Assembly (NCBI GenBank): GCA_001563325.1
Contig: LRSK01000201.1
Coordinates: 1-39,049, forward strand
DNA: 39,049 nt
Source of the DNA: Candidatus Thorarchaeota archaeon SMTZ1-83
Lineage (GTDB): Archaea; Asgardarchaeota; Thorarchaeia; Thorarchaeales; Thorarchaeaceae
Direction of reading: 5' to 3'
Shown one piece after another: positions 1 to 7,089 of this stretch (within the stretch, counting starts at the first letter, position 1; the number at the start of each line of letters is the position of its first letter). The translations under genes and the position numbers were made by a program. Under the pieces are notes generated by a model. The model did no database searches, was not told where the DNA came from, and worked only from the letters and a program-made list of their open reading frames with translations.

Positions 1-126
1 TTCGCACCCGACATTGAATTGCAGCTGAACGATTACTATGACTACAGAGGTTGGAATCGGGTAACGGGAGTCCCGTCCGCAGAGGCCCTCAAAAAACTGG
101 ATCTGGAAGGCTTGAGCAGCCCCTAA
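1..126 (+). CDS. Aldehyde:ferredoxin oxidoreductase, C-terminal fragment (cut by window edge)
   Basis: Frame 1 is open from the first base and ends at TAA 124-126, giving 41 residues. The peptide contains LNDYYDYRGWNRVTGVPSAE followed by LKKLDLEGL. This matches the characteristic end of the tungsten/molybdenum aldehyde:ferredoxin oxidoreductase family (typically L-x-E-Y-Y-x-x-R-G-W-...-G-x-P-T-x-x-x-L-x-x-L-G-L). Known role of the family: ferredoxin-dependent oxidation of aldehydes to acids with a pterin cofactor in the cytoplasm. The cofactor and cluster ligands lie outside the window, so substrate class and activity cannot be judged. The next gene starts 66 bases later behind its own promoter-like element. 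Confidence 0.8.
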   Translation, partial: FAPDIELQLNDYYDYRGWNRVTGVPSAEALKKLDLEGLSSP

Positions 127-160
127 CCAGTTCGCATCGTGCACAATCCTACATCTCAAT

Positions 161-170
161 GCATATATCG
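161..170 (+). promoter_or_regulatory. TATA-like promoter element for the coiled-coil gene
   Basis: GCATATATCG lies about 25 bases ahead of the GTG at 193. This fits an archaeal TATA box with near-leaderless transcription. No SD precedes that GTG, which agrees with leaderless initiation. Inferred from sequence only. Confidence 0.4.
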
Positions 171-192
171 AATCTACTCTCGATTTCATGTG

Positions 193-561
193 GTGTCAGT
201 CTTGGAGGAGAAAAAGGATCCCGCCAGCATCAAGGAATCATTGGACGATGTAGTTGAAAGGCTTGAACAAGACCAGAAGTCAGGGGAAAGCTGGGGCACA
301 TCGATCGCATCTAACCGCGAACGATGGGAAGAGCTGAAGAAGAAGATTAGAGTACGACAGTCTGAATTGAAGCGACTTGTTGTGGAGAAGAAGGCGGGCA
401 CAATCGGCATAAACGAGTTTGAGGAGAAATATCGCAGAATTCAGGATGAGTTGACTGAGTTGGAGTTCGAAGTCTACAATCTCAGGCTTGGAAACGCCAT
501 TGAAACCGTCGGTATCTTTAAGTGCGAGACGGAGGCTTCTCGGACTCCAAGGCCGGTGTGA
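193..561 (+). CDS. Hypothetical coiled-coil protein
   Basis: I do not recognise a family. From GTG 193 the product is about 122 residues, strongly charged and predicted alpha-helical. Long heptad-like stretches rich in Glu/Lys/Arg (WEELKKKIRVRQSELKRLVV and FEEKYRRIQDELTELEFEV) suggest a two-helix coiled coil. The start is uncertain. The frame is open back to GTG 139, but the TATA-like element at 161-170 points to GTG 193, and TTG 202 is also possible. The stop TGA at 559-561 is 6 bases ahead of the next start and its surroundings supply that gene's SD, so the two genes are probably co-transcribed. A structural or adaptor role is possible but unsupported. Confidence 0.6.
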   Translation: MSVLEEKKDPASIKESLDDVVERLEQDQKSGESWGTSIASNRERWEELKKKIRVRQSELKRLVVEKKAGTIGINEFEEKYRRIQDELTELEFEVYNLRLGNAIETVGIFKCETEASRTPRPV

Positions 562-567
562 GAAACC

Positions 568-966
568 GTGAGTGATGAGATTCCTGAACGAAGGCAAATT
601 GTACGCTCCACAGTACTGACTGGCTTCTTGACGGCAGCGCTAATGGTTCTTGGGTTGGCATTCTGGGTATGGTCTGCACCTGATGTTGTTGATGCCAGCC
701 CAGTGGGCACATTGAATGCATTGAACCCATTTCTTGCACTCGTCCTAGAGATGCTGACTATGGCCGGTGTCTTCGTGTTTCTCACCGTGACAGTGGTCAA
801 TCTCAGGCTCTATATGACTCAGATTAGATCCGGCTGGACTGAGATCATTCTTCTACTGATTGCAGTCTTCATCATGACCTTCATGATGTTTGAATCAGGA
901 GTCGCCTTTGTGACTCTTCTTCTGTCGCTGGCGTTCGTGGTCTACTTGTATCTTCTACAGGAATAG
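568..966 (+). CDS. Hypothetical four-helix membrane protein
   Basis: A 132-residue protein starting at GTG 568, preceded by an SD-like GGTGTGAG at about 554-561. Four hydrophobic segments are visible, at roughly residues 15-36, 55-79, 90-108 and 111-130, with short loops and a charged N-terminus (MSDEIPERRQ). There are no catalytic motifs and no family that I recognise. It sits 6 bases after the coiled-coil gene, so a membrane/coiled-coil pair in one transcript is likely. A strong hairpin follows 64 bases after the stop and probably ends the unit before the proteasome operon. Confidence 0.65.
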   Translation: MSDEIPERRQIVRSTVLTGFLTAALMVLGLAFWVWSAPDVVDASPVGTLNALNPFLALVLEMLTMAGVFVFLTVTVVNLRLYMTQIRSGWTEIILLLIAVFIMTFMMFESGVAFVTLLLSLAFVVYLYLLQE

Positions 967-1029
967 GCACTATCGAGAATGGACGTGTACCAGAAGCTTT
1001 ATGAGCCTAGATTAAGGAAGACCGACCAA

Positions 1030-1059
1030 GCTCACTAGGCAGAACTGCCTAGATTGAGC
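1030..1059 (+). terminator. Long stem-loop after the membrane protein gene
   Basis: CTAGGCAG (1035-1042) and CTGCCTAG (1045-1052) are perfect inverted arms. They are extended by GCTCA (1030-1034) pairing with TGAGC (1055-1059) across a two-base bulge. In RNA this is a stem of about 12 bp with a GAAC-type loop. It lies between two transcription units (968-1167) and could be a terminator, an RNA processing site, or a dimeric operator for the proteasome operon. No U-tract follows. Confidence 0.45.
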
Positions 1060-1167
1060 GAGAACAAAGCAGTTTGACGGCAACTCACCGGAACTGCCAG
1101 GTGTTGCCCTTTGAGAGGCTCTGGCTTCCGGGAGGTTGTAGTTTTGACTACTTGGAGGAGTAAACGC

Positions 1168-1218
1168 ATGTTTGCACTGTTCTGCTCCGCCAGCAGACAT
1201 CTCTGGAGGTGTCCATAG
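1168..1218 (+). CDS. Possible 16-residue leader peptide upstream of proteasome alpha
   Basis: A GGAGGAG SD at 1154-1160 precedes ATG 1168 by seven bases. The reading frame runs 16 codons (MFALFCSASRHLWRCP) and ends at TAG 1216-1218. The last G of that stop is the first base of the preferred GTG start of psmA, a TAGTG overlap. The arrangement suits translational coupling or a leader peptide. The protein is too short to judge by composition, so chance cannot be excluded. Confidence 0.35.
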   Translation: MFALFCSASRHLWRCP

Positions 1219-1220
1219 TG
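1205..1220 (+). promoter_or_regulatory. Shine-Dalgarno deciding the psmA start
   Basis: GGAGGTG at 1205-1211 lies six bases before GTG 1218. It overlaps the alternative GTG 1209, which therefore cannot use it. This favours 1218. Confidence 0.6.
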
Positions 1221-1958
1221 TTTGGCATTCGCGGTGAAGGTTACGATACATCGACAAGCATCTTCAGTCCTGATGGACGCATATTCGCTGCTGAGTATGC
1301 CAAGAAGGCTGTCGAACAGGGAGCGACATCTATAGGAATACTTGTGAATGAAGGGGTCGTGCTCATGGCAGAAAAGAGGATTATGCCCCTTCAAGAGCCT
1401 GACTCCATCGAGAAGATATCCAAGGTTGAGGAGCATGTTGGAGTCGCAACCTCTGGCTTCATGGCTGATGCTCGAAGGCTGGTCCAGCAGGCGCGTCTGC
1501 AAGCGCAATCATATTGGCTGACCTATGAGGAGCCAGTCCCCGCTGAGGCCGTTGCTGAATACATCTGTGATTTGAAAGCAAGGTTCACTCAGGCGGCCAG
1601 AGGGAGGCCATACGGAGTTTCCATGATTATAGGGTCTGTAGACCATGACGGTGCTCCAAGACTCTTTGTAACGGATCCAGTCGGCACATATTGGGGGTTC
1701 TTGGCGGCTGTGATAGGTCGTGGTAGCGCACGTGCCGGTGAATTCCTTGAAAGCAAGTATGACCAGACGCGAAAGCAATCACTCGACCAAGCAATCAAGC
1801 TTGCTCTTGATGCCCTTCGCGAGGCTACAGACTCCGATCTAACTCCAGAGAATGTCGAGATTGCCAAGATACCGACTAGCACACGCACATTCCAGAGACT
1901 CACTCCTGATGAAACGAAGGCTGTTCTGAAGCCACCTAGCGCTAAAGAGAAGGAATAG
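1218..1958 (+). CDS. psmA: 20S proteasome alpha subunit
   Basis: Forms the outer heptameric rings of the archaeal 20S core. These gate substrate entry and dock ATPase regulators such as PAN in the cytoplasm. The N-terminus carries the alpha-type signature GYDTSTSIFSPDGRIFAAEY followed by AKKAVEQGATSIGI, and there is no N-terminal propeptide or catalytic threonine, as expected for alpha. From GTG 1218 it is 246 residues, the normal length. The start was chosen from GGAGGTG at 1205-1211; GTG 1209 would add three residues. It heads the archaeal exosome superoperon, and SBDS starts 14 bases after its stop. The C-terminal 20 residues are lysine/glutamate-rich. The family call is very secure. Confidence 0.95.
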   Translation: MFGIRGEGYDTSTSIFSPDGRIFAAEYAKKAVEQGATSIGILVNEGVVLMAEKRIMPLQEPDSIEKISKVEEHVGVATSGFMADARRLVQQARLQAQSYWLTYEEPVPAEAVAEYICDLKARFTQAARGRPYGVSMIIGSVDHDGAPRLFVTDPVGTYWGFLAAVIGRGSARAGEFLESKYDQTRKQSLDQAIKLALDALREATDSDLTPENVEIAKIPTSTRTFQRLTPDETKAVLKPPSAKEKE

Positions 1959-1972
1959 GAGATGACTGACAC

Positions 1973-2698
1973 TTGATGGGTTCCGGAAGGAAGTCTGGGG
2001 AGAAATGGCTGGAACTAGATGCAGTTGTCATTGGGATGAAGAAGGGCCATCTGAGATTCGAGCTATTCGTTGATCCTGACCTTGCATTCGAATATAGACG
2101 TGGTGCTGAGATACCGATTGAGGATATTCTCAAGAGCTATGATTTGTACGAGGACGCAAGAAGGGGCGAGAAAGCCTCAGAAGACTTGGCCGCAGAGGAA
2201 TTCGGAACGTCAGACATCTTCGAGATGGCCTCCGAGATAATCAAGAATGGCGAGTTTAGACTGACACACGAACAGCGGAATCAGCTCATACATGAGAAGA
2301 CAGAGTCCATTATCGAGAACATTTCGAAGCGTGCGATGAACCCACAGACGGGCCACCCCCACCCACCAGACAGGATCAGGCAGGCCATGGAAGACGCCAA
2401 GGTCACCGTTGACCCGTTCATCAAGGTTGATGAGCAAATACCTGGGATAGTCAAATCACTCCTAGTGATTATCCCCATATCCTTTGAGAGCGCGAAGCTA
2501 CAGGTCACGCTTCCTGCGGCCTACTCAGGAAAGGGCTACAATATGGTCGCAAACACTGGAGTCATCAAGTCCGAAACATGGGCGCAAGATGGGTCCTGGT
2601 CTGGATTGATCGAGATTCCCGCGTCAAAGAGGCAGGAGTTGTATGATGACCTGAACAAACTCTGCAAGGGGCAAGTGAAGATAGAAACCGTTCGATGA
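1973..2698 (+). CDS. SBDS / Sdo1 ribosome maturation protein
   Basis: Archaeal orthologue of the Shwachman-Bodian-Diamond protein. In eukaryotes it works with EFL1 to release the anti-association factor eIF6 from 60S subunits. The 241 residues match the usual three-domain size. The N-terminal FYSH domain includes the stretch WLELDAVVIGMKKGHLRFEL, then a central helical domain (LTHEQRNQLIHEKTESIIENI, NPQTGHPHPPDRI) and a C-terminal ferredoxin-like domain (ISFESAKLQVTLPA). TTG 1973 is followed directly by ATG 1976; an SD (AGGAGATGA, 1957-1965) serves either. Position between psmA and rrp4 is the classic archaeal order. Confidence 0.95.
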   Translation: MMGSGRKSGEKWLELDAVVIGMKKGHLRFELFVDPDLAFEYRRGAEIPIEDILKSYDLYEDARRGEKASEDLAAEEFGTSDIFEMASEIIKNGEFRLTHEQRNQLIHEKTESIIENISKRAMNPQTGHPHPPDRIRQAMEDAKVTVDPFIKVDEQIPGIVKSLLVIIPISFESAKLQVTLPAAYSGKGYNMVANTGVIKSETWAQDGSWSGLIEIPASKRQELYDDLNKLCKGQVKIETVR

Positions 2699-2703
2699 CG
2701 GAC

Positions 2704-2727
2704 ATTTACATTAATCGATGATTTAAG
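2704..2727 (+). promoter_or_regulatory. AT-rich promoter-like region before rrp4
   Basis: The 55-base gap between SBDS and rrp4 holds TTTACATTAAT (2704-2714) and ATTTAAGAAA (2721-2730), both TATA-like. They suggest an internal promoter for the exosome genes. An SD-like GAGGGA lies at about 2743-2748. Confidence 0.35.
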
Positions 2728-2753
2728 AAAAACGACAGAAATGAGGGAAAACA

Positions 2754-3686
2754 TTGGCAGTATACTTTCAAAAACGAGAAGTTGTGGTCCCAGGACAGTT
2801 GTTAGCTGAGGGCAGATATCGTCCCTCCTTTGGGACCTGGATGGATGAAGGAGGCAAGATCTACTCTACATTGGTTGGCCTTGCCGAGCTGCGTGGAAAC
2901 ACTGTGAAAGTGGTGGCACTCGAAGGAGTCTACATTCCTCGGGAGGGCGACCTCGTAATCGGTACAATCACAATAGTAGCGGGCAATAACTGGAAGGTGA
3001 ATATTGGTTCTCCATACATTGCTTCACTCCACGCGAACAACGCACTCCGAAGACCATACGCTGACGACATATCTCAGTACATGGACATCGGTGATGTGAT
3101 TGCAGCAGAGATTATCGCATATGACCGAGGAACGGGGCCATTCTTGGGCATGAAAGGACGCGGACTACGAAAGCTCACGGATGGGATGATACTCGAGATC
3201 AGTCCTGCCAAGATACCGCGTGTCATAGGCAGGAGAGGCTCCATGATCAACATGATCAAGGACCAGACTGGAATTCAAACAATGGTCGGCCAGAACGGTC
3301 GCATTTGGATACGTGCTCCCAACAATGAGATTTTGCGTCTAGCAATTAAGGCATTCAAGATGATAGAGGTGCAGGCTCACACATCAAAGCTCACAGATCG
3401 AGTGCGGCAGATGCTTGAAGAAGAAATGGCAGAGGTACGTGGCAAAGCACCTCCGTCTAAAGACGCCGTTGATGAAGAAGAGCCAAGCGACCCCGAACCA
3501 GTTGAGGAATCAGCAGAAGCTGAATCATCTCCGGAGGCCGAAGAGCCTGCGAAAACCGAGGAATCAGAGGCGGAGGTTGAAGCGGCCGAAGAAGATGCCG
3601 AACCGGTTGCAGAGGAAAAAGCCGAAGAAGCGAATGAGACTGAAGAATCAGAAACGAAAGATGATGAGGAAGTGAAAGAAAAATGA
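2754..3686 (+). CDS. rrp4: Exosome RNA-binding subunit Rrp4
   Basis: Cap subunit of the archaeal exosome that feeds RNA to the Rrp41/Rrp42 ring and binds poly(A)-rich RNA. In order: an N-terminal domain (residues about 5-55, VVVPGQLLAEGRYRP), an S1 domain (about 60-140), and a KH domain with its GRRGSMINMIKDQTG loop (about 155-215). From about residue 220 to 310 there is a low-complexity tail dominated by Glu/Ala/Ser, which is unusual: archaeal Rrp4 is normally about 230-260 residues. TTG 2754 is used after GAGGGA. Its stop overlaps the rrp41 ATG by four bases, so the two are translated together. Confidence 0.94.
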   Translation: MAVYFQKREVVVPGQLLAEGRYRPSFGTWMDEGGKIYSTLVGLAELRGNTVKVVALEGVYIPREGDLVIGTITIVAGNNWKVNIGSPYIASLHANNALRRPYADDISQYMDIGDVIAAEIIAYDRGTGPFLGMKGRGLRKLTDGMILEISPAKIPRVIGRRGSMINMIKDQTGIQTMVGQNGRIWIRAPNNEILRLAIKAFKMIEVQAHTSKLTDRVRQMLEEEMAEVRGKAPPSKDAVDEEEPSDPEPVEESAEAESSPEAEEPAKTEESEAEVEAAEEDAEPVAEEKAEEANETEESETKDDEEVKEK

Positions 3687-4498
3687 GTCCAGAACAGAAA
3701 CCTGACTCTCTTATGACCGCAGAGGGCCTTCGATTTGATGGCAGAAGGCCAGATGAGATGCGGCCAATACAGATGGAAGTTGGTGTGCTGAAGACAGCCG
3801 ATGGATCTGCATCGATAAGGCAGGGCAAGACGTACATTCTTGCAGCCGTCCATGGCCCCCGTGAGCTGCACCCAAGGCATCTCACGCTCAATGACAGAGC
3901 CTACCTGCGCGTTGTCTATAGAATGGCCACGTTCTCTGTGCCTGATAGAAAGAGACCTGCTCCTTCACGAAGGGAAAGAGAAATCTCCATGGTGATTGCC
4001 AATGCGCTTGAGCCCGCCTTGTTCCTGGAGGAGTTCCCTAAGGCTGTTGTAGACGTCTTCATTCAAGTAATCCAAGCGGATGGAGGCACACGATGCGCTG
4101 CAATAAACGCGGCTTCGCTTGCATTGGCTGACGCCGGGATTCCGATGAAGTCTCTGGTACCCTCGGTAGCTGTGGGTAAGGCTGAAGGCACACTGATTGT
4201 CGACCTAGGTGATGAAGAAGATAAGTACGGTCAGGGTGACGTTCCCATGGCAATTCTGCCGAATACCAATGAACTGACCTTGCTCCAGCAAGATGGCTCG
4301 TTCACTCGTGAGGAGTTAATGGAGGCAATGGAGATGGGCATGAACGCTTGCAAGTACCTTCACGAGCTGCAGAAGGACGCTCTCAAGCGCGCCTATGCCA
4401 AGAGAGCAGCTGAAGAGGATGATGAGGACGAGGACGATGAATATGATGACGACCTCGAGGCCGACCTTGGAGAGGCCGACATAATGGAGGATGAGTAG
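3683..4498 (+). CDS. rrp41: Exosome catalytic subunit Rrp41 (RNase PH family)
   Basis: 3'-5' phosphorolytic exoribonuclease and polyadenylating subunit, active as a hexamer with Rrp42. Visible motifs are GLRFDGRRPDEMRPIQMEVG near the N-terminus, the phosphate/RNA-binding arginines in RPAPSRREREIS, QADGGTRCAAINAAS, and the catalytic aspartate in YGQGDVPMAILP. The last 25 or so residues form an extremely acidic tail (EEDDEDEDDEYDDDLEAD) beyond the usual end. ATG 3683 overlaps the rrp4 stop (ATGA), and the C-terminus overlaps the rrp42 start. Active-site residues appear intact. Confidence 0.95.
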   Translation: MSPEQKPDSLMTAEGLRFDGRRPDEMRPIQMEVGVLKTADGSASIRQGKTYILAAVHGPRELHPRHLTLNDRAYLRVVYRMATFSVPDRKRPAPSRREREISMVIANALEPALFLEEFPKAVVDVFIQVIQADGGTRCAAINAASLALADAGIPMKSLVPSVAVGKAEGTLIVDLGDEEDKYGQGDVPMAILPNTNELTLLQQDGSFTREELMEAMEMGMNACKYLHELQKDALKRAYAKRAAEEDDEDEDDEYDDDLEADLGEADIMEDE

Positions 4499-5327
4499 AA
4501 TGGGGGACTTTAGTGCGGAAGTCATTAGTCACATTGATAGAAACTACATCGCAGACCTTCTCGCCAAGGGCGAGCGTGTCGATGGTAGAGAATTCGGTGA
4601 GTACAGGCCAATTGAGATTGAGCCTAACCCGGTCGCGGCAAAGGCTGAAGGTTCTGCCATGGTACGCCTTGGAGGAACTAGTGTGGTAGCTGGTGTGAAG
4701 GTCCTCACTGGCGAGCCATATCCAGACACTCCAGACGAAGGAGTTGTGATGGTGACCGCAGAGTTGGCCCCTATTGCTTCGCCTCTGTTCGAGCTCGGAC
4801 CTCCAAAGGAGGATGCAATCGAGCTTGCCCGAGTCGTGGACCGGGGTGTCAGAGAGTCGGAGTCTGTAGATGTACATAAGCTCTGTATTGAGCCCGGGAA
4901 GAAGGTCTACATGATCTTCTGCGACATCTACCCGTTGGAGTACGATGGAAACCTTATTGATGCATCATCGATTGCGGCGAACGCAGCATTGCTTGGCACA
5001 AGATATCCTGAACAGAAGCTAGAGAAAGACCAACTCGTAGAAACCGGTAAGATGTTGGAACTCCCTATGAAGAATATGGCCATAGAACACACCGTGTCCA
5101 AGATTGGAACTCACCTTGTCATCGACCCCCTCCTCAAGGAGGAGATGGTCCAAGACTGTCGACTGACCATGGCCATCGACCAGAACGACAATTTCACGGC
5201 AATGCAGAAGGGAGGCGGGAAAGGGCCGATGTCACTGGAGCTGATCAATAATGCCATGGGCATGGCACTCGACAGCACCAAGGTGATTCGTGACCTAATC
5301 CGGGAGAGCATGAAAGCCGCGAAGTGA
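4491..5327 (+). CDS. rrp42: Exosome ring subunit Rrp42
   Basis: Non-catalytic RNase PH-fold partner that completes the hexameric ring and helps bind RNA. The N-terminal signature (AKGERVDGREFGEYRPIEIE) and GSAMVRLGGTSVVAGVKV are typical. Later blocks include EPGKKVYMIFCDIYPLEYDG, NLIDASSIAANAALLGT and the end region DNFTAMQKGGGKGPMS. At 278 residues the length is standard, and it has no acidic tail, unlike its two neighbours. ATG 4491 lies eight bases inside the end of rrp41; ATG 4500 is a close alternative. Third gene of the exosome operon. Confidence 0.95.
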   Translation: MSRMGDFSAEVISHIDRNYIADLLAKGERVDGREFGEYRPIEIEPNPVAAKAEGSAMVRLGGTSVVAGVKVLTGEPYPDTPDEGVVMVTAELAPIASPLFELGPPKEDAIELARVVDRGVRESESVDVHKLCIEPGKKVYMIFCDIYPLEYDGNLIDASSIAANAALLGTRYPEQKLEKDQLVETGKMLELPMKNMAIEHTVSKIGTHLVIDPLLKEEMVQDCRLTMAIDQNDNFTAMQKGGGKGPMSLELINNAMGMALDSTKVIRDLIRESMKAAK

Positions 5328-5428
5328 AAGCCGAAGAAGCGTCTTGGCCCTATCCAAGGCGCAATTCTCACTTCACGGATAGATACTCTAATAAGCGAAA
5401 TTCGGTGGCGAACTGTTGGACTCTGACC

Positions 5429-5443
5429 CCTAGAATCTAGGAG
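5429..5443 (+). promoter_or_regulatory. Small palindrome overlapping the rpl37Ae Shine-Dalgarno
   Basis: CCTAGA (5429-5434), one base, TCTAGG (5436-5441) form a perfect inverted repeat. Its right arm includes the start of the SD-like CTAGGAG (5438-5443) ahead of TTG 5453. A hairpin here could mask the SD, a common layout for ribosomal-protein autoregulation. Otherwise the 125-base gap shows nothing. Confidence 0.3.
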
Positions 5444-5452
5444 ATCACAACT

Positions 5453-5869
5453 TTGGGAAGAAAGACCAAGAAGGTAGGCAGCACGGGCAGATTCGGCTCA
5501 AGATATGGGGCCAAATTGCGCCGTAGAGTGCTTGATATAGAGAGAAGACGTTCTGAGCCTCAACGCTGTCCTTCCTGTGCCACACGAGCGCTTACGAGAG
5601 AGGCAGTTGGTCTCTGGAAGTGCAAGAAATGTGGTCTGAGTTTTGCTGGTGGTGCATATGTTCCATTCACTGATGCAGGCAAGGCTGCGAGGAGGGCGAT
5701 AGCACAGAGAATGTCAGGCGACTTTCTTGCTCTGAGAGATGACGACGAACTTGTAGAGCCTGATGAGTTCCTTCCCAATATTGAGGACGAGGAAGAGGCC
5801 GAGGTAATCTCAGTGTCCGTGGAGGCCGGTGAGAGCACGCCTTCTGAGGAGCCAGAAGCGACTGAGTAG
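5453..5869 (+). CDS. rpl37ae: Large-subunit ribosomal protein L37Ae (eL43) with acidic tail
   Basis: The start is diagnostic of L37Ae: GRKTKKVGSTGRFGSRYGAK, then a basic helix and a four-cysteine zinc ribbon (C39, C42, C57, C60) in QRCPSCATRALTREAVGLWK-CKKC. It binds 23S rRNA. The usual protein ends near residue 85-95 after FAGGAYVPFT. Here a further 50 or so residues, very acidic (EPDEFLPNIEDEEEAEV), follow. TTG 5453 is preceded by AGGAGAT at 5439-5445. In many archaea rpoP follows this gene; here the Brix gene follows after 15 bases and no rpoP is seen. Confidence 0.93.
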   Translation: MGRKTKKVGSTGRFGSRYGAKLRRRVLDIERRRSEPQRCPSCATRALTREAVGLWKCKKCGLSFAGGAYVPFTDAGKAARRAIAQRMSGDFLALRDDDELVEPDEFLPNIEDEEEAEVISVSVEAGESTPSEEPEATE

Positions 5870-5884
5870 AATCTGCTTGGGCAA

Positions 5885-6448
5885 GTGAAACTTATGCCTT
5901 TCGCAGTCCTTACTACTTCTAGAAAGACATCAAACCGCGTTCGTTCGTTTGTACGAGACCTTTGGAGCGTACTCCCTGACACAGAGCGATTCAATCGTGG
6001 TAATATGAATTCTGCTGAGCTAGTAGCCCGCATCCAACAGTCTGGTGCCAAGATGGCACTACTTGTGACTTTGTGGAAGGGCAATCCCGGAACCATCCAG
6101 TTCATCTCATCAACGGGTAGCGAGCTTCTGACTGTGAAGTTAGAGAGCGCCGCACTTCGTCGTGAGGTTTCATCACTCAAAGGCCTTCGAATCCATTCAG
6201 TCTATGCCGTGACCATTCCCAAGAAAATCTCCAAACAAGGACGGAATCTCGCAGGCTTCATAGCTGCTTTGTTCAATCTTGAAACCACTGAGTCAGATGC
6301 ACCAGTCATGGCATCGTCTCAGGGCTCGAACAAGGTGGAGATCAGAATAGAAGATGTTGGCGGCGGAAAGATTCTTTGGACTCATCACCATGCGATCAAT
6401 GGAGAGGAGATCGGCCCTAGAATCAGGGTCCTAGGACTCCGGAGGTAG
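5885..6448 (+). CDS. Brix domain ribosome-biogenesis protein (Imp4-like)
   Basis: Archaeal stand-alone Brix protein of 187 residues, the usual size. The family assists rRNA processing and folding; eukaryotic members include Imp4, Rpf1 and Rpf2. Diagnostic features are the N-terminal TTSRKTSNRVRSFVRDL followed by a hydrophobic strand and FNRGNMNSAEL (the R-G-x-x-x block), MALLVTLWKGNPGTIQFIS, and the C-terminal strand GPRIRVLGLRR. GTG 5885 begins 15 bases after the L37Ae stop, with a weak SD (TTGGGCAA). The preceding gene encodes a ribosomal protein and the next encodes Pcc1, the conserved archaeal order. Confidence 0.9.
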   Translation: MKLMPFAVLTTSRKTSNRVRSFVRDLWSVLPDTERFNRGNMNSAELVARIQQSGAKMALLVTLWKGNPGTIQFISSTGSELLTVKLESAALRREVSSLKGLRIHSVYAVTIPKKISKQGRNLAGFIAALFNLETTESDAPVMASSQGSNKVEIRIEDVGGGKILWTHHHAINGEEIGPRIRVLGLRR

Positions 6449-6453
6449 ACCTC

Positions 6454-6732
6454 GTGTGCGCGGATATTGCTCATGGCCATGCAGTGATTGAAATCCCGAT
6501 GGAGTCGGCTCAAGTTGCTGAAACTGTTCGGTCAGCTCTCGAACCCGAAACCAACTCCGCACCATCTGACAGAGCCCGGGCGACGGTTTCGGTCCAGGGA
6601 GAAACACTTGTGATTGATATCACAGCAGAAGACATCACATCCCTCAGGGCCGCGATGAATTCGTACGTTGCTTGGGTGTCTGCTTGCATTGCATCCATCG
6701 ACTCGGTGACAACCCAACTGACCGGTCTCTAG
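6454..6732 (+). CDS. pcc1: KEOPS complex subunit Pcc1
   Basis: Small (92-residue) dimerising subunit of KEOPS, the complex that installs threonylcarbamoyl on A37 of ANN-decoding tRNAs with Kae1, Bud32 and Cgi121. The layout is a typical Pcc1 alpha/beta fold: VIEIPMESAQVAETVRSALE, DRARATVSVQGETLVIDITA and the C-terminal helix DITSLRAAMNSYVAWVSACI. GTG 6454 follows the Brix stop by five bases. Cgi121 and Sua5, which act in the same pathway, lie near 28-30 kb in this window. Kae1 and Bud32 are not present here. Confidence 0.9.
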   Translation: MCADIAHGHAVIEIPMESAQVAETVRSALEPETNSAPSDRARATVSVQGETLVIDITAEDITSLRAAMNSYVAWVSACIASIDSVTTQLTGL

Positions 6733-7089
6733 ATGAGTGAAACTCAACTCTGAGAAACTCATGCGTTCCGCCTTTCCTCTGCCAGTGTCACCACTTCCCG
6801 AAGCCCCAAGGGGTTCAAGATTGGCAGAGGCCTTGTCTACCGTCATCGGGATTGCATCCCTCCTGTATTCCTAGCATTCCTCCTCTGACGGACTCTGGGC
6901 TGAGGAATAAAGAACAAGTGCAATGGCCAGAATCCATGGAAGATTCTGGCCCATCTTTCTTCTTACGAGTTCCGATTGGAGAAACGAAAGATAGGAAACT
7001 GTACGCAATTTCGAAGGCTATTTACGTCTACATTCTCCTTATGCTGATTGTCGATATACTCCCAAGTCTAACTTTCGGTAGGTCAGCGA
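6733..7089 (+). other. Intergenic stretch with a nested inverted repeat
   Basis: A 357-base gap between pcc1 and a membrane-protein gene. CCTCTGCCA (6776-6784) and TGGCAGAGG (6822-6830) are perfect nine-base arms. Inside lies a second hairpin built on CCCCAAGGGG (6804-6813). Together they would form a structured RNA of about 55 bases. It fits a terminator or processing element, or an uncharacterised small RNA, but does not fold as a tRNA. From 6850 to 7089 there is a hydrophobic open frame that I do not think is coding, and no clear promoter. Confidence 0.35.

Noticed and set aside
3377..3891. Serine-rich frames opposite the Rrp4 tail
   Set aside because: They are the complement of the GAA/GAG/GCN-rich tail of Rrp4; the rrp4 frame is conserved in sequence and position.
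6760..6840. tRNA-like GGTTCAAGA sequence near the nested repeat
   Set aside because: No T-stem pairing, no anticodon arm and no acceptor stem can be formed around it.
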